64,000 bases of DNA from an uncultured Bacteroidales bacterium (GCA_902789725.1 CADAPC010000002.1:1-64000), one strand, 5' to 3'. Positions 29,933 through 40,456 are shown, numbered from the stretch's first letter. Made by a program: numbers and translations. The notes: a model not told the origin generated them from the sequence alone.

Positions 29933-31306
29933 ATGGAGACATTACTCAAACTAACTGAGCAGGTGAGTGCATTCGTATGGGGACTGCCCATGATGATTCT
30001 CTTGCTTGGCACACATTTATTTATGACCTTCAGACTCAAATTTCCGCAACGAAAAATTTGGACAGCCATCAAGATGTCTGTTCAAAAAGATGACAAGGCC
30101 AACGGCGACGTGAGTCAGTTCGGTGCTTTGGCTACATCGTTAGCTGCCACCATCGGTACTGGCAACATCATCGGTGTGGCTACTGCTGTGAGTTTGGGAG
30201 GGCCAGGAGCTGTGCTGTGGTGCTGGATGACAGGCGTGTTTGGCATTGCCACCAAATATAGCGAAGGATTACTCGCCATCAAATACCGCACAAAAACCCA
30301 AGACGGCAGAATGCTTGGTGGGCCCATGTATGCCTTACAAAATGGGATGAACATGAAATGGTTAGCAGTTTTGTTTTGTGTGTTTGCAGCCGTAGCTTCG
30401 TTCGGCATCGGCAATACAGTTCAGGCCAATGCCATCAGTGAGAACCTCGCGTTAGTGATGGATGGGCAGATGAGTCCAGAGCACACCAAGATGGTGACCG
30501 GCTTCCTGCTGGCTGCTTTGGTTGGTTTTGTTATCATAGGCGGAGTAAAAAGCATCGCACGGTGGTGCGCCACATTGGTGCCCATGATGGCGTTGCTGTA
30601 TATTTTAGGTTGTATATATATATTATGTGTCAACCACAGCTATTTGGGCGAGGCCATATCCTTGATTCTCAGCGAAGCTTTTTCCATGAAAGCTGCTGGA
30701 GGAGGCACGGCGGGAACAATGGTGATGCTGGCTGCGCGCTATGGCATTGCACGCGGACTCTTCTCGAACGAGTCAGGCATGGGTTCCGCACCCATAGTAG
30801 CAGCGGCAGCGCAGACCAAAAATCCAGTACGCCAAGCCTTGGTGTCTTCCACTGGCACCTTCTGGGACACGGTAGTCATTTGTGCCATCACGGGACTGGT
30901 CATCGTGTCGAGCATCATTGCCAACCCCGAAATATCGCAAGAGGATGGCGGCATGCTGACTAAGAAAGCATTCGGCATGATTCCCTACGCAGGCACTCCC
31001 ATACTGACTTTCGGCATCATCACCTTCGCCTTCTCCACCATCCTTGGTTGGAGTTATTATGGCGAACGCTGCATGGAGTATTTGGCCGGCAAGCGGAGCA
31101 TTGTCTTTTACCGCATTGTTTACATCCTTCTGGTCTATGCAGGTTCAACCATGAGTCTGGCTTTGGTGTGGAATTTGGCCGACATCATGAATGCACTCAT
31201 GACGTTGCCCAACCTGGTGTCGCTCCTGCTCTTGTCAGGAGTTATCGCCAAGGAGACGCAACATTATTTATGGGAGAAGAATTTGGATGAAGAGAGCGAG
31301 AAATAA
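29933..31306 (+). CDS. Alanine/glycine:cation symporter (AGCS family)
   Basis: A 457-residue inner-membrane transporter with about eleven predicted spans, taking up alanine or glycine with Na+ or H+. Family signatures are FGALATSLAATIGTGNIIGV, GGPGAVLWCWMTGVFGIATKY, the GGPMYALQNG loop and GLFSNESGMGSAPIVAAAA. The start ATG lies 21 bases after a strong terminator, and no separate promoter is evident in the 80-base gap. Confidence 0.92.
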   Translation: METLLKLTEQVSAFVWGLPMMILLLGTHLFMTFRLKFPQRKIWTAIKMSVQKDDKANGDVSQFGALATSLAATIGTGNIIGVATAVSLGGPGAVLWCWMTGVFGIATKYSEGLLAIKYRTKTQDGRMLGGPMYALQNGMNMKWLAVLFCVFAAVASFGIGNTVQANAISENLALVMDGQMSPEHTKMVTGFLLAALVGFVIIGGVKSIARWCATLVPMMALLYILGCIYILCVNHSYLGEAISLILSEAFSMKAAGGGTAGTMVMLAARYGIARGLFSNESGMGSAPIVAAAAQTKNPVRQALVSSTGTFWDTVVICAITGLVIVSSIIANPEISQEDGGMLTKKAFGMIPYAGTPILTFGIITFAFSTILGWSYYGERCMEYLAGKRSIVFYRIVYILLVYAGSTMSLALVWNLADIMNALMTLPNLVSLLLLSGVIAKETQHYLWEKNLDEESEK

Positions 31307-31429
31307 CTAACAAAATCAGCTGGGAATGAGCGAGGTACTCCCTTGCGGTTACCCTTGCGATTGGATATTTCCTTAGAAGAAAAATTGTAGCATCAAAACA
31401 TTATATTCGAAGATATACCAAGAAAAAAA

Positions 31430-33325
31430 ATGATTGAAGACCTTTGTATTATTATGTTAACGGCAGGCATCACAAGCCTGTTGTTTAAACTGCTGAAACA
31501 ACCTGTTGTGCTGGGTTATATTGTGGCAGGCATGTTAGTAGGTCCGCATGTAATGGGCCAGTCATGGATAAACAACGAAGAGAATGCAGAAACGTGGGGC
31601 GAAATCGGCGTGCTCTTTCTCCTTTTCAGTTTGGGACTGGAGTTTTCCTTCAAAAAGCTGCTAAAGGTGGGCAGCACGGCCATCATCGGCGCGGGCGTCA
31701 TTGTTGTGGGTATGATGATTGCAGGCATGCTAACCGCCCACCTTTTAGGCTGGGGTGGCATGAATGCCATCTTCCTTGGCGGCATGCTCTGTATGTCCTC
31801 CACCACCATCGTTTTCAAAGCCATCGAGGAAGCAGGACTCCGCAGCCACCGCTTTGCAGGCGTGTGTTTCGGCATTCTTATTGTTGAAGACCTCTTTGCT
31901 GTGGTGCTCATGGTGTTGCTGACTTCCGTTGCCGTAAAGAACGAGTTTGAAGGCAAGGAACTACTTTGGCAGGTGGGCAAGCTGGCCATGTACATTGCCC
32001 TGTGGTTTGTGCTGGGCATCACCCTGATTCCAACATTCCTGCAAAAGTTCAAAAAGCACCTCAACGACGAAACTTTGACCATCTTCTCCATCGGCATGTG
32101 CTTAGGCATGGTGCTGCTGGCCGTGCAGTCAGGATTCAGCAGCGCACTGGGAGCTTTCGTCATGGGTTCGGTACTAGCAGAAACCATCGATGCAGAACGC
32201 ATCGAGCATCTGATTCAACCCATGAAGAACATCTTCGGAGCCATTTTCTTCGTCTCTGTGGGCATGATGATTGACCCTTCTTTACTCTTAGAGTATTGGT
32301 TTCCTATCACTATCATCACATTGGTAGTTATTATAGGACAAATCTTCTTCGGAAGTCTGGGAACCCTGCTTTCCGGACAGCCACTCAGAGTGTCATTACA
32401 GACAGGTTTTTCGCTGGTGCAGATAGGTGAATTTGCGTTCATCATCGCCAACCTCGGACAGAGCCTGAACGTGACCGACAAGAGCCTCTATCCCATAGTG
32501 GTGGCAGTCAGTGTCATCACCACTTTCCTCACCCCCTACATCATGCGCTTGGCCTACCCCACCCTCGCCTTCCTCGAAAACCACATGAGTGAGAGCACCA
32601 AGAAGATGCTTGAAAGCTACACAGAGAAGCGACAGGCAAACAAGTCCAGTTCCGATAAGACATCCTGGGCATCACCAGCCCACCGAATACTCAAATTGCT
32701 GTTTCTTCACATTGCTATGGCTCCAGGCATCAACCAATTCCTGCGACTTTTCAACGAGAACCTTTATGCCCGCGAACGTCTTGCCGAGTCAAAACGCGGA
32801 CTGGAACGCGAAGTGGAAAATTCGCTCATCAGCCTTGAAATGAACATAGCAGAAGTGGTTGTTCCCCCGAATTCAGCCTTCGCTGGCAAAGCGCTGAAAG
32901 ACCTCAACATCCGTGGTGTGACAGGAGCTAACATCGTGCGCATCATCCGTGGCGGCATCAACATCAACATTCCTGGCGGCAATCACCGCCTTTATCCAGG
33001 CGACCGCATCATCCTGGCAGGCTCCGACACCGATGTTGCTGCATTCCAACATATGCTCGAAACCAGCTTGGCTCCAACCGAAAATTGGGACAGCGTGAAC
33101 ACAAGCATCGTGCTCGACAACTTCACCATCACCAAAGACTCGCCTTTGTGCGGAATGAGCATCCTCAAGTCGGGCATCCGCGAAAAGGGCAACTGCATCG
33201 TCATGGGGCTTGTCCGCCCCTCAGAGGATTTCTACACCAACCCCGACCCCAACATCATCATCCAAGAAGATGACATCATCATCGTGGCTGGCGAGAAGCA
33301 GAAGATGCAAGAATTCTTTGCATAA
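31430..33325 (+). CDS. CPA2-type K+/H+ antiporter with two RCK_C domains
   Basis: A 631-residue cation:proton antiporter of the Kef/CPA2 family. About twelve spans fill residues 1-385, with LLKQPVVLGYIVAGMLVGP at the N-terminus and the GVCFGILIVEDLFAVVLMV helix carrying the conserved acidic residue. The cytoplasmic tail holds two consecutive RCK_C (TrkA_C) domains (about 478-550 and 560-631), which usually sense ligands or pH. The NAD-binding RCK_N domain of E. coli KefC is absent, so regulation probably differs. A terminator follows at 33356. Confidence 0.88.
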   Translation: MIEDLCIIMLTAGITSLLFKLLKQPVVLGYIVAGMLVGPHVMGQSWINNEENAETWGEIGVLFLLFSLGLEFSFKKLLKVGSTAIIGAGVIVVGMMIAGMLTAHLLGWGGMNAIFLGGMLCMSSTTIVFKAIEEAGLRSHRFAGVCFGILIVEDLFAVVLMVLLTSVAVKNEFEGKELLWQVGKLAMYIALWFVLGITLIPTFLQKFKKHLNDETLTIFSIGMCLGMVLLAVQSGFSSALGAFVMGSVLAETIDAERIEHLIQPMKNIFGAIFFVSVGMMIDPSLLLEYWFPITIITLVVIIGQIFFGSLGTLLSGQPLRVSLQTGFSLVQIGEFAFIIANLGQSLNVTDKSLYPIVVAVSVITTFLTPYIMRLAYPTLAFLENHMSESTKKMLESYTEKRQANKSSSDKTSWASPAHRILKLLFLHIAMAPGINQFLRLFNENLYARERLAESKRGLEREVENSLISLEMNIAEVVVPPNSAFAGKALKDLNIRGVTGANIVRIIRGGININIPGGNHRLYPGDRIILAGSDTDVAAFQHMLETSLAPTENWDSVNTSIVLDNFTITKDSPLCGMSILKSGIREKGNCIVMGLVRPSEDFYTNPDPNIIIQEDDIIIVAGEKQKMQEFFA

Positions 33326-33355
33326 GACAAAAATCAGCAAAAGCATGAAAACAGA

Positions 33356-33395
33356 GGGGAATTTGTGTCATTTCGTTACACGAATTCCCCTTTTT
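33356..33395 (+). terminator. Terminator after the CPA2 antiporter gene
   Basis: Arms GGGGAATTTGTG (33356-33367) and CACGAATTCCCC (33379-33390) form a stem with one internal mismatch, followed by TTTTT. It lies 30 bases past the stop. Confidence 0.85.
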
Positions 33396-33450
33396 ACTTT
33401 CAAATGTAAAAAAAATGTAAGGTTCTTGTAATAAAAAGAAAATAAATCCG

Positions 33451-33458
33451 TACCTTTG
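33451..33458 (+). promoter_or_regulatory. -7 box of the glmS-carAB operon
   Basis: TACCTTTG, 24 bases upstream of the glmS ATG. A TTG at 33426 lies 22 bases further upstream, slightly more than the preferred spacing. Confidence 0.6.
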
Positions 33459-33481
33459 CAGCGACAAAATAAAAGACAACT

Positions 33482-35326
33482 ATGTGTGGAATTGTAGGAT
33501 ATTTAGGCAAAAGGAATGCCTACCCCGTACTCATCAAGGGGCTTAAGCGCTTGGAATACAGAGGCTATGACAGTGCTGGTGTAGCACTTCTGACAAAAGA
33601 TGGAAACTTAAGAGTCTATAAGACCAAAGGGAAAGTGGCAGATTTGGAATCCTTTGCATCGGACAAAGACACAACAGGCACTGTGGGTATAGCCCACACA
33701 CGCTGGGCTACACACGGAGAACCCAACTCGACCAATGCCCACCCGCACATTTCATTCACAGGCAATTTGGCCATCATCCACAACGGCATCATCGAAAATT
33801 ATGCCGTGCTGAAGAAACAGTTGCAAGAGCATGGCATCGAATTTAAGAGCAACACCGACACAGAAGTGCTGGTGCAACTGATTGAATATATCCGTACAAA
33901 GAAGGGCATTGACCTCCTAACGGCTGTGCGCATAGCATTGCGCTCTGTGATTGGAGCCTATGCCATTGCCATTCTTGACAAAGATGCCCCTGACCAAATC
34001 ATCGCAGCCCGCAAGAGCAGTCCTTTGGTGGTGGGAATTGGCGACGAAGAATTTTTCTTAGGTTCTGATGCCAGCCCCATCATTGAATATACTGACAGAG
34101 TGATTTATTTGGAAGACAAGGACATTGCCGTAATTCGCCGCAATCAGGAGGTGGAAGTGGTCGATTTTAATAATGAGAAGATGGAGCATGAAGTGACAAA
34201 GGTGGAACTGAACTTGGCTCAGATTGAGAAAGGCGGTTTCCCCCATTTCATGCTGAAAGAGATTTACGAACAGCCCGAGTGTCTGAAAGACTGCATGCGA
34301 GGACGTGTGAACGTAGAAGCAAATAACGTGGTACTTTCAGCCATCATCGACTACCGTAAATACCTACTCAATCCCCGTCGCATCATTATCGTGGCTTGTG
34401 GAACGAGCTGGCACGCAGGTCTCATTGGCAAGCAACTCATTGAGGATTTCTGCCAGATTCCTGTCGAAGTAGAGTATGCCAGCGAATTTCGTTACAGCAA
34501 GCCCGTCATCAACGAGCAGGATGTGGTCATCGCCATCAGCCAGTCAGGCGAGACGGCCGACACCTTAGCCGCCATTGAACTGGCAAAATCGAAAGGAGCA
34601 TTCATCTACGGCATCTGCAATGCCATAGGCAGCAGCATTCCGCGAGCCACAAATACAGGTTCGTACATTCACGTGGGTCCAGAGATTGGTGTGGCTTCCA
34701 CAAAAGCTTTTACAGGACAAGTGACTGTGCTGACCATGTTGGCGCTGGCTTTGGGCAAGGAACGAGGCACCATCGACAATGTACGCTATGCTAAGGTGCT
34801 GGAAGAACTGAATGCCGTGCCTGAAAAAATGCAAGAGTTGCTGAAGCAAGGAGACAGAATAAAGGACATAAGCCGCATATTCACTTACGCACACAATTTT
34901 CTCTATTTGGGACGAGGTTATAACTACCCCGTTGCATTGGAAGGTGCACTGAAACTGAAAGAAATTTCCTACATCCATGCAGAAGGTTATCCTGCTGCAG
35001 AAATGAAGCATGGCCCCATAGCTTTGATTGACGATGAAATGCCTGTGGTTGTAGTGGCTACTAAAAATGTGCTGTATGAAAAGGTGGTGAGCAACATCCA
35101 GGAGATTAAAGCCAGAAAGGCACGTGTCATCGCCATTGTGAGTGAAGGCGATGAGACCATCCGCAAAATGGCCGACGCTGTTATTGAACTGCCACATACA
35201 GAAGAATGCCTCGAGCCCCTGCTGGCATCCATTCCCTTACAAATGTTGGCTTACTACATAGCCGTAGCAAAAGGGAAAGATGTGGATCAGCCACGCAACT
35301 TGGCAAAATCAGTAACTGTCGAATAA
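33482..35326 (+). CDS. glmS: Glutamine--fructose-6-phosphate aminotransferase
   Basis: A 614-residue enzyme that makes glucosamine 6-phosphate, the first step towards UDP-GlcNAc for peptidoglycan and lipid A. The N-terminal Ntn glutaminase starts MCGIVGYLGKRNAYPVLIKG with catalytic Cys2 exposed after Met removal, plus HTRWATHGEP. Two SIS domains follow (about 290-430 and 460-600) with CGTSWHAG, ISQSGETADTLAA and the C-terminal DQPRNLAKSVTVE. No glmS ribozyme is seen in the short leader. It lies 18 bases before carA, so glmS and carAB are probably one transcript. Confidence 0.97.
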   Translation: MCGIVGYLGKRNAYPVLIKGLKRLEYRGYDSAGVALLTKDGNLRVYKTKGKVADLESFASDKDTTGTVGIAHTRWATHGEPNSTNAHPHISFTGNLAIIHNGIIENYAVLKKQLQEHGIEFKSNTDTEVLVQLIEYIRTKKGIDLLTAVRIALRSVIGAYAIAILDKDAPDQIIAARKSSPLVVGIGDEEFFLGSDASPIIEYTDRVIYLEDKDIAVIRRNQEVEVVDFNNEKMEHEVTKVELNLAQIEKGGFPHFMLKEIYEQPECLKDCMRGRVNVEANNVVLSAIIDYRKYLLNPRRIIIVACGTSWHAGLIGKQLIEDFCQIPVEVEYASEFRYSKPVINEQDVVIAISQSGETADTLAAIELAKSKGAFIYGICNAIGSSIPRATNTGSYIHVGPEIGVASTKAFTGQVTVLTMLALALGKERGTIDNVRYAKVLEELNAVPEKMQELLKQGDRIKDISRIFTYAHNFLYLGRGYNYPVALEGALKLKEISYIHAEGYPAAEMKHGPIALIDDEMPVVVVATKNVLYEKVVSNIQEIKARKARVIAIVSEGDETIRKMADAVIELPHTEECLEPLLASIPLQMLAYYIAVAKGKDVDQPRNLAKSVTVE

Positions 35327-35344
35327 AGAAACAAACACAAAAAG

Positions 35345-36445
35345 ATGAGAAACGTTACACTCCTTTTAGAAGACGGCACACAGTTCCACGGCAGGAGCTT
35401 CGGTTACGAGCAACCTGTGGCTGGAGAGGTAGTTTTCAACACCGCCATGATGGGCTATCCAGAGAGTTTGACCGACCCTTCCTATGCTGGACAGATGATG
35501 GTGCTCACCTATCCCCTTGTGGGCAATTATGGTGTTCCTCCTTTCAGCATCGAAAGCAATGGCATAGCCACTTTCATGGAAAGCGAAAAAATTCATGCCG
35601 AAGCCATCATCGTAAGCGACTACAGTACAGAATACTCCCACTGGAATGCGAAGGAGAGCTTGGCCGATTGGCTGAAACGCGAGCATGTGCCTGGCATCAC
35701 AGGCATCGACACCCGCCAACTCACGAAAGTGCTTCGCGAACATGGTGTGATGATGGGCAAAATTTTGTTCGACGATGAGCCAGAAAACATTCCAACCGCA
35801 CAGTATGAAGGCGTAAACTATATCGAAAAAGTGTCATGCAAAGATGTGATTCGCTATAACGAAGGAGCGGGGAAGAAAGTTGTGCTGGTCGATTGCGGAG
35901 TGAAAAACAACATCATACGCTGCCTTCTGCGCAGGGCTGTGGAGGTGATTCGTGTGCCTTGGAACTATGATTTCAACACGCTGGAGTTTGACGGTTTATT
36001 CCTCGCAAATGGTCCAGGCGACCCTGACACTGCCGTGGATGCAGTAAAGAACATTCAAAAGTTTCTTGCCACCGAAACGGAAAAGTCCAGGCTGGGTGGA
36101 AATGTGCGGCCATGCATGGGTATTTGCATGGGCAACCAACTACTTGCCAAAGCCGCTGGGGCCACCATTTACAAACTGAAATATGGTCATCGTTCCCACA
36201 ACCAACCGGTGCAGCAAGTAGGAACAAACAGATGTTTCATCACTTCGCAAAATCATGGGTATGCCGTTGACAGCCACACACTTCCCACCGATTGGGAGCC
36301 CCTCTTCATCAACATGAACGATGGATCGAACGAGGGCATTCATCACAAAAAGTACCCCTGGTTTTCAGCTCAGTTCCATCCGGAAGCAGCCAGCGGTCCA
36401 GTAGATACAGAATTTTTGTTTGACGATTTTGCAAAAATCCTTTAA
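35345..36445 (+). CDS. carA: Carbamoyl-phosphate synthase small subunit
   Basis: A 366-residue glutaminase subunit that feeds ammonia to CarB for arginine and pyrimidine synthesis. The CPSase small-chain N-terminal domain contains GEVVFNTAMMGYPESLTDPSY. The class I GATase domain carries the nucleophile Cys in MGICMGNQLL (the usual GHQ is GNQ here) and the His/Glu pair in AQFHPEA. It lies 12 bases before carB. Confidence 0.96.
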   Translation: MRNVTLLLEDGTQFHGRSFGYEQPVAGEVVFNTAMMGYPESLTDPSYAGQMMVLTYPLVGNYGVPPFSIESNGIATFMESEKIHAEAIIVSDYSTEYSHWNAKESLADWLKREHVPGITGIDTRQLTKVLREHGVMMGKILFDDEPENIPTAQYEGVNYIEKVSCKDVIRYNEGAGKKVVLVDCGVKNNIIRCLLRRAVEVIRVPWNYDFNTLEFDGLFLANGPGDPDTAVDAVKNIQKFLATETEKSRLGGNVRPCMGICMGNQLLAKAAGATIYKLKYGHRSHNQPVQQVGTNRCFITSQNHGYAVDSHTLPTDWEPLFINMNDGSNEGIHHKKYPWFSAQFHPEAASGPVDTEFLFDDFAKIL

Positions 36446-36457
36446 GACTTCAAGACA

Positions 36458-39400
36458 ATGATAGATAAAAGCATTCAAAAAGTTCTTCTCTTAGGCTCTG
36501 GAGCCTTAAAGATTGGTGAGGCTGGCGAGTTTGACTACTCAGGTAGCCAAGCACTGAAAGCACTGAAGGAAGAAGGCATTGAGACCGTACTCATCAACCC
36601 CAACATTGCCACCGTTCAAACATCAGAGGGGGTCGCAGACAAGATTTATTTCTTGCCTGTCACACCTTTTTTTGTAGAAAAGGTTATCCAAAAGGAACAG
36701 CCTCAAGGCATCCTACTGGCCTTTGGTGGACAAACGGCTCTCAATTGCGGTGTGCAGTTGTACGAACAGAAAATTCTTGAAAAATACAATGTTCAAGTTC
36801 TCGGCACACCCGTACAAGCCATCATCGACACAGAAGACCGCGAACTCTTTGTAAAGAAGCTTGATGAAATAGACGTGAAGACCATCAAGAGCCACGCTTG
36901 CGAGACAGTAGAGCAAGCCAGAAAGGCAGCTTCCGACCTTGGATATCCTGTCATCATCCGTGCGGCATACGCTTTGGGTGGATTGGGCTCTGGTTTTTGC
37001 GACAATGAGAAAGAGCTGAACAAACTAGCAGAGAAAGCTTTTTCGTTCTCCCCTCAAGTGTTAGTAGAGAAATCGCTGAAAGGATGGAAGGAAATTGAGT
37101 ATGAGGTGGTCCGCGACCGTTATGATAACTGCATCACCGTATGCAACATGGAAAATTTCGACCCCCTCGGCATTCATACAGGCGAGAGTATCGTCATCGC
37201 CCCTTCACAAACCTTAACCAATAGCGAATACCATAAACTACGCGCCTTAGCCATCAAAATTATACGTCACATCGGCATTGTGGGCGAGTGTAACGTACAA
37301 TACGCTTTTGACCCCGAAAGTGAAGACTACCGTGTCATTGAGGTGAACGCCCGTCTCAGCAGGTCTTCTGCTCTGGCATCAAAAGCTACAGGTTATCCTT
37401 TGGCATTCGTCGCAGCAAAACTGGGCCTTGGCTACGGGCTTTTCGATTTGAAGAATTCCGTAACCAAAACGACTAGTGCCTTTTTCGAGCCAGCCCTCGA
37501 CTATGTGGTGTGTAAAATTCCTCGTTGGGATCTCGGCAAGTTTCGTGGTGTAGATCACGAACTGGGTTCCAGCATGAAGAGTGTGGGCGAGGTAATGGCT
37601 ATTGGCCGAACTTTTGAAGAAGCCATTCAGAAGGGGCTCCGAATGATTGGCCAAGGGCTGCACGGCTTTGTAGGCAACCACGAACTGAAGATTGACAACG
37701 TGGACGCAGCTTTGAAAGCTCCCACAGACAAACGCATCTTAGTGGTAGAAAAGGCCTTGCACGAAGGCTATACCATCGAACAAATCCACGAACTCACCAA
37801 GATAGACAAGTGGTTCTTGCAGAAATTGCAAAACATCCTCACCACCTATACCGAATTGCAGCAACGTGGAGCCATACAGCATGTCGATACCGACCTCATG
37901 CGGAAAGCAAAAGTGCAAGGCTTCACCGACTTCCAGATAGCCCGTGCCGTAGGACTTGAGTCGCTGATTGACGCAGAGATTGCGACCAAACTGGTTAGAG
38001 AGTTGAGAAAACAAATGGGCATTCTCCCCTCGGTGAAGCAGATAGACACGTTGGCTGCTGAATATCCCGCACAGACGAACTATCTGTACCTCACCTACCA
38101 AGGCACAGGGTCCGTATGCAACGATTCTGGCTCCGCAAAAGGAACAGCCATTCATGACATAGCTTACGAAAACGACCGACGTTCCATCATCGTCTTAGGC
38201 TCAGGTGCTTACCGCATCGGTTCGAGCGTAGAGTTCGACTGGTGTGGAGTTCAAGCACTGAATACCATCAGAAAAAACGGGTACCGCTCTGTCATGATTA
38301 ATTACAACCCTGAGACAGTCTCTACCGATTATGACATGTGCGACCGTCTCTACTTTGATGAACTCACTTTTGAACGAGTGATGGACATCATTGAGTTGGA
38401 GAACCCACACGGTGTTATTGTCGCAACAGGAGGACAGATTCCCAACAATTTGGCCCTGCGCCTCGACAGCGAACGAGTGCCCATCCTCGGCACTTCGGCC
38501 AAAAGCATAGACAATGCTGAAGACCGTGACAAATTCTCTGCTATGTGCGACCGTATAGGAGTGGCTCAACCCGCTTGGGCTGCTCTGACATCAATGGATG
38601 ACATCAATCAATTTATCGAACAAGTAGGCTTCCCAGTGCTTGTACGCCCCTCTTACGTGCTTAGTGGCGCAGCCATGAACGTGTGCTCCAACCAAGAAGA
38701 ATTGGAACGTTTCCTTCAGCTCGCTGCCAACATCAGCAAAAAGCACCCTGTGGTGGTAAGTAAATTTCATGAGCACAACAAGGAAATTGAAATGGACGCT
38801 GTGGCAAAAGATGGTGAGATTATTGCCTATGCCATCAGCGAGCACATCGAGTTTGCAGGTGTCCATTCGGGCGATGCAACCATTCAGTTTCCACCACAAA
38901 AAATCTACATCGAGACGATTCGTCAAATCAAGAAAGCTTCTAAGAAGATTGCCAAGGAACTGAACATCTCAGGTCCCTTCAACATCCAATTCCTTGCTGA
39001 ACAGAACCACCTCAGAGTCATCGAATGTAACCTGCGCGCTTCACGTTCGTTCCCATTCGTGTCGAAAGTGCTGAAGTTGAACCTCATCGAACTGGCTACG
39101 AAGATCATGCTCGGCTTGCCCTTCGACCGTCCAGAGAAAAACCTCTTCGACCTCGACTATGTAGGCATCAAGGCCAGCCAGTTTTCGTTTAATCGCTTGC
39201 AGAAAGCCGACCCCGTACTTGGTGTGGATATGGCATCAACAGGTGAAGTGGGTTGCATTGGCGACGACACCGCATCGGCCCTGCTTTGTGCCATGCTTTC
39301 TGTGGGTCACAGGATTCCACAGAAAGGCATCCTGCTCTCTACAGGTCCTGGCAAACAGAAGGCCGACATGCTCAGGGCTGCACAACAACTTGTGGAGCAT

Positions 39401-39724
39401 GGCTATCAGCTCTATGCCACGGGAGGCACATCACGCTATCTGGCTGATAATGGCATACCGAACACCTTGGTGTACTGGCCAAGCGAGGAGAGGCAACAAC
39501 CTCAAGCACTCGACTTGTTGCACAACCACACGATTGACATGGTGGTCAACGTACCTAAGAACCTCTCTGTGGGTGAGTTGACCAATGGGTATAAGATTAG
39601 GCGCGCAGCCATCGACCTCAACATCCCCCTCATCACCAACTCCCGCTTGGCTTCAGCATTCATCGACGCATTCTGCACCAAGAGCCTTGATGACATCGAG
39701 ATTAAGGCGTGGAGCGAGTTTTGA
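36458..39724 (+). CDS. carB: Carbamoyl-phosphate synthase large subunit
   Basis: A 1088-residue synthetase with two tandem ATP-grasp halves, carboxyphosphate (about 1-400) and carbamate (about 555-935), joined by an oligomerisation domain and ended by an MGS-fold allosteric domain (about 940-1088). The first half shows GSGALKIGEAGEFDYSGSQ and GGQTALNCGVQL; the second shows VLGSGAYRIGSSVEFDWCGV and GGQIPNNLALRL. The allosteric domain has YATGGTSRYL. The length is typical. trmD follows after 26 bases. Confidence 0.97.
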   Translation: MIDKSIQKVLLLGSGALKIGEAGEFDYSGSQALKALKEEGIETVLINPNIATVQTSEGVADKIYFLPVTPFFVEKVIQKEQPQGILLAFGGQTALNCGVQLYEQKILEKYNVQVLGTPVQAIIDTEDRELFVKKLDEIDVKTIKSHACETVEQARKAASDLGYPVIIRAAYALGGLGSGFCDNEKELNKLAEKAFSFSPQVLVEKSLKGWKEIEYEVVRDRYDNCITVCNMENFDPLGIHTGESIVIAPSQTLTNSEYHKLRALAIKIIRHIGIVGECNVQYAFDPESEDYRVIEVNARLSRSSALASKATGYPLAFVAAKLGLGYGLFDLKNSVTKTTSAFFEPALDYVVCKIPRWDLGKFRGVDHELGSSMKSVGEVMAIGRTFEEAIQKGLRMIGQGLHGFVGNHELKIDNVDAALKAPTDKRILVVEKALHEGYTIEQIHELTKIDKWFLQKLQNILTTYTELQQRGAIQHVDTDLMRKAKVQGFTDFQIARAVGLESLIDAEIATKLVRELRKQMGILPSVKQIDTLAAEYPAQTNYLYLTYQGTGSVCNDSGSAKGTAIHDIAYENDRRSIIVLGSGAYRIGSSVEFDWCGVQALNTIRKNGYRSVMINYNPETVSTDYDMCDRLYFDELTFERVMDIIELENPHGVIVATGGQIPNNLALRLDSERVPILGTSAKSIDNAEDRDKFSAMCDRIGVAQPAWAALTSMDDINQFIEQVGFPVLVRPSYVLSGAAMNVCSNQEELERFLQLAANISKKHPVVVSKFHEHNKEIEMDAVAKDGEIIAYAISEHIEFAGVHSGDATIQFPPQKIYIETIRQIKKASKKIAKELNISGPFNIQFLAEQNHLRVIECNLRASRSFPFVSKVLKLNLIELATKIMLGLPFDRPEKNLFDLDYVGIKASQFSFNRLQKADPVLGVDMASTGEVGCIGDDTASALLCAMLSVGHRIPQKGILLSTGPGKQKADMLRAAQQLVEHGYQLYATGGTSRYLADNGIPNTLVYWPSEERQQPQALDLLHNHTIDMVVNVPKNLSVGELTNGYKIRRAAIDLNIPLITNSRLASAFIDAFCTKSLDDIEIKAWSEF

Positions 39725-39750
39725 CCTATTGACAAAGAAAAAATAATCTC

Positions 39751-40449
39751 ATGAGAATAGACATCATCACCGTATTGCCAGAAATGATTGAGCCATTCAT
39801 TCAAGAAAGCATTTTGGGTAGAGCACAGAAGAAAGGTCTTGCAGAAATACATGTACATAATCTGAGAGATTACACTACGGACAAACACCGTCGGGTGGAT
39901 GACTACCCTTTTGGCGGAGCGGCAGGTATGCTCATACAATGCCAGCCCTTGGATGCTTGCATCACTGCTTTGAAGGCAGAACGCCATTACGACGAAATCA
40001 TCTTTACAGCTCCTGACGGTGAGAAATTTGACCAACCCATGGCCAATGAACTTTCACTGCAAGAAAACATCATCATCATCTGCGGCCACTACAAAGGCAT
40101 TGACTACCGCATCCGTGAGCACCTCATCACCCGCGAGGTCTCCATCGGCGACTACGTGCTCACAGGAGGAGAACTTGCAGCTGCAGTCATGGCCGATTCA
40201 ATTGTACGAGTCATTCCTGGTGTCATTGGCGATGTGGAAAGTGCACTGAGCGATTCCTTTCAGGACAATCTCCTCGAACCGCCTGTCTATACTCGACCTG
40301 CAGCCTATCACCCCATCAGCAACCCTAATGAAACATGGGCTGTGCCCGACATTCTCCTCTCTGGTCACGAAGCAAAGATTAAGGAATGGGAATATGAAAA
40401 GGCCTTGGAAAGAACCAAGGCCTTGCGTCCAGATTTACTGAAAGACTAA
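39751..40449 (+). CDS. trmD: tRNA (guanine-N1)-methyltransferase
   Basis: A 232-residue SPOUT methyltransferase that forms m1G37 and so prevents frameshifting. The trefoil-knot SAM site is visible in [16 protein letters not shown] and [17 protein letters not shown], with the conserved [11 protein letters not shown] near residue 50 and the catalytic-region [10 protein letters not shown]. It follows carB by 26 bases, and is unusual in not lying beside rimM/rplS. It converges on the Na/Pi transporter gene, with 7 bases between the stops. Confidence 0.96.
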   Translation: MRIDIITVLPEMIEPFIQESILGRAQKKGLAEIHVHNLRDYTTDKHRRVDDYPFGGAAGMLIQCQPLDACITALKAERHYDEIIFTAPDGEKFDQPMANELSLQENIIIICGHYKGIDYRIREHLITREVSIGDYVLTGGELAAAVMADSIVRVIPGVIGDVESALSDSFQDNLLEPPVYTRPAAYHPISNPNETWAVPDILLSGHEAKIKEWEYEKALERTKALRPDLLKD

Positions 40450-40456
40450 CTCCCTC

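Noticed and set aside
33391..33481. glmS ribozyme
   Set aside because: The leader is under 30 bases after the promoter, too short for the ribozyme fold.
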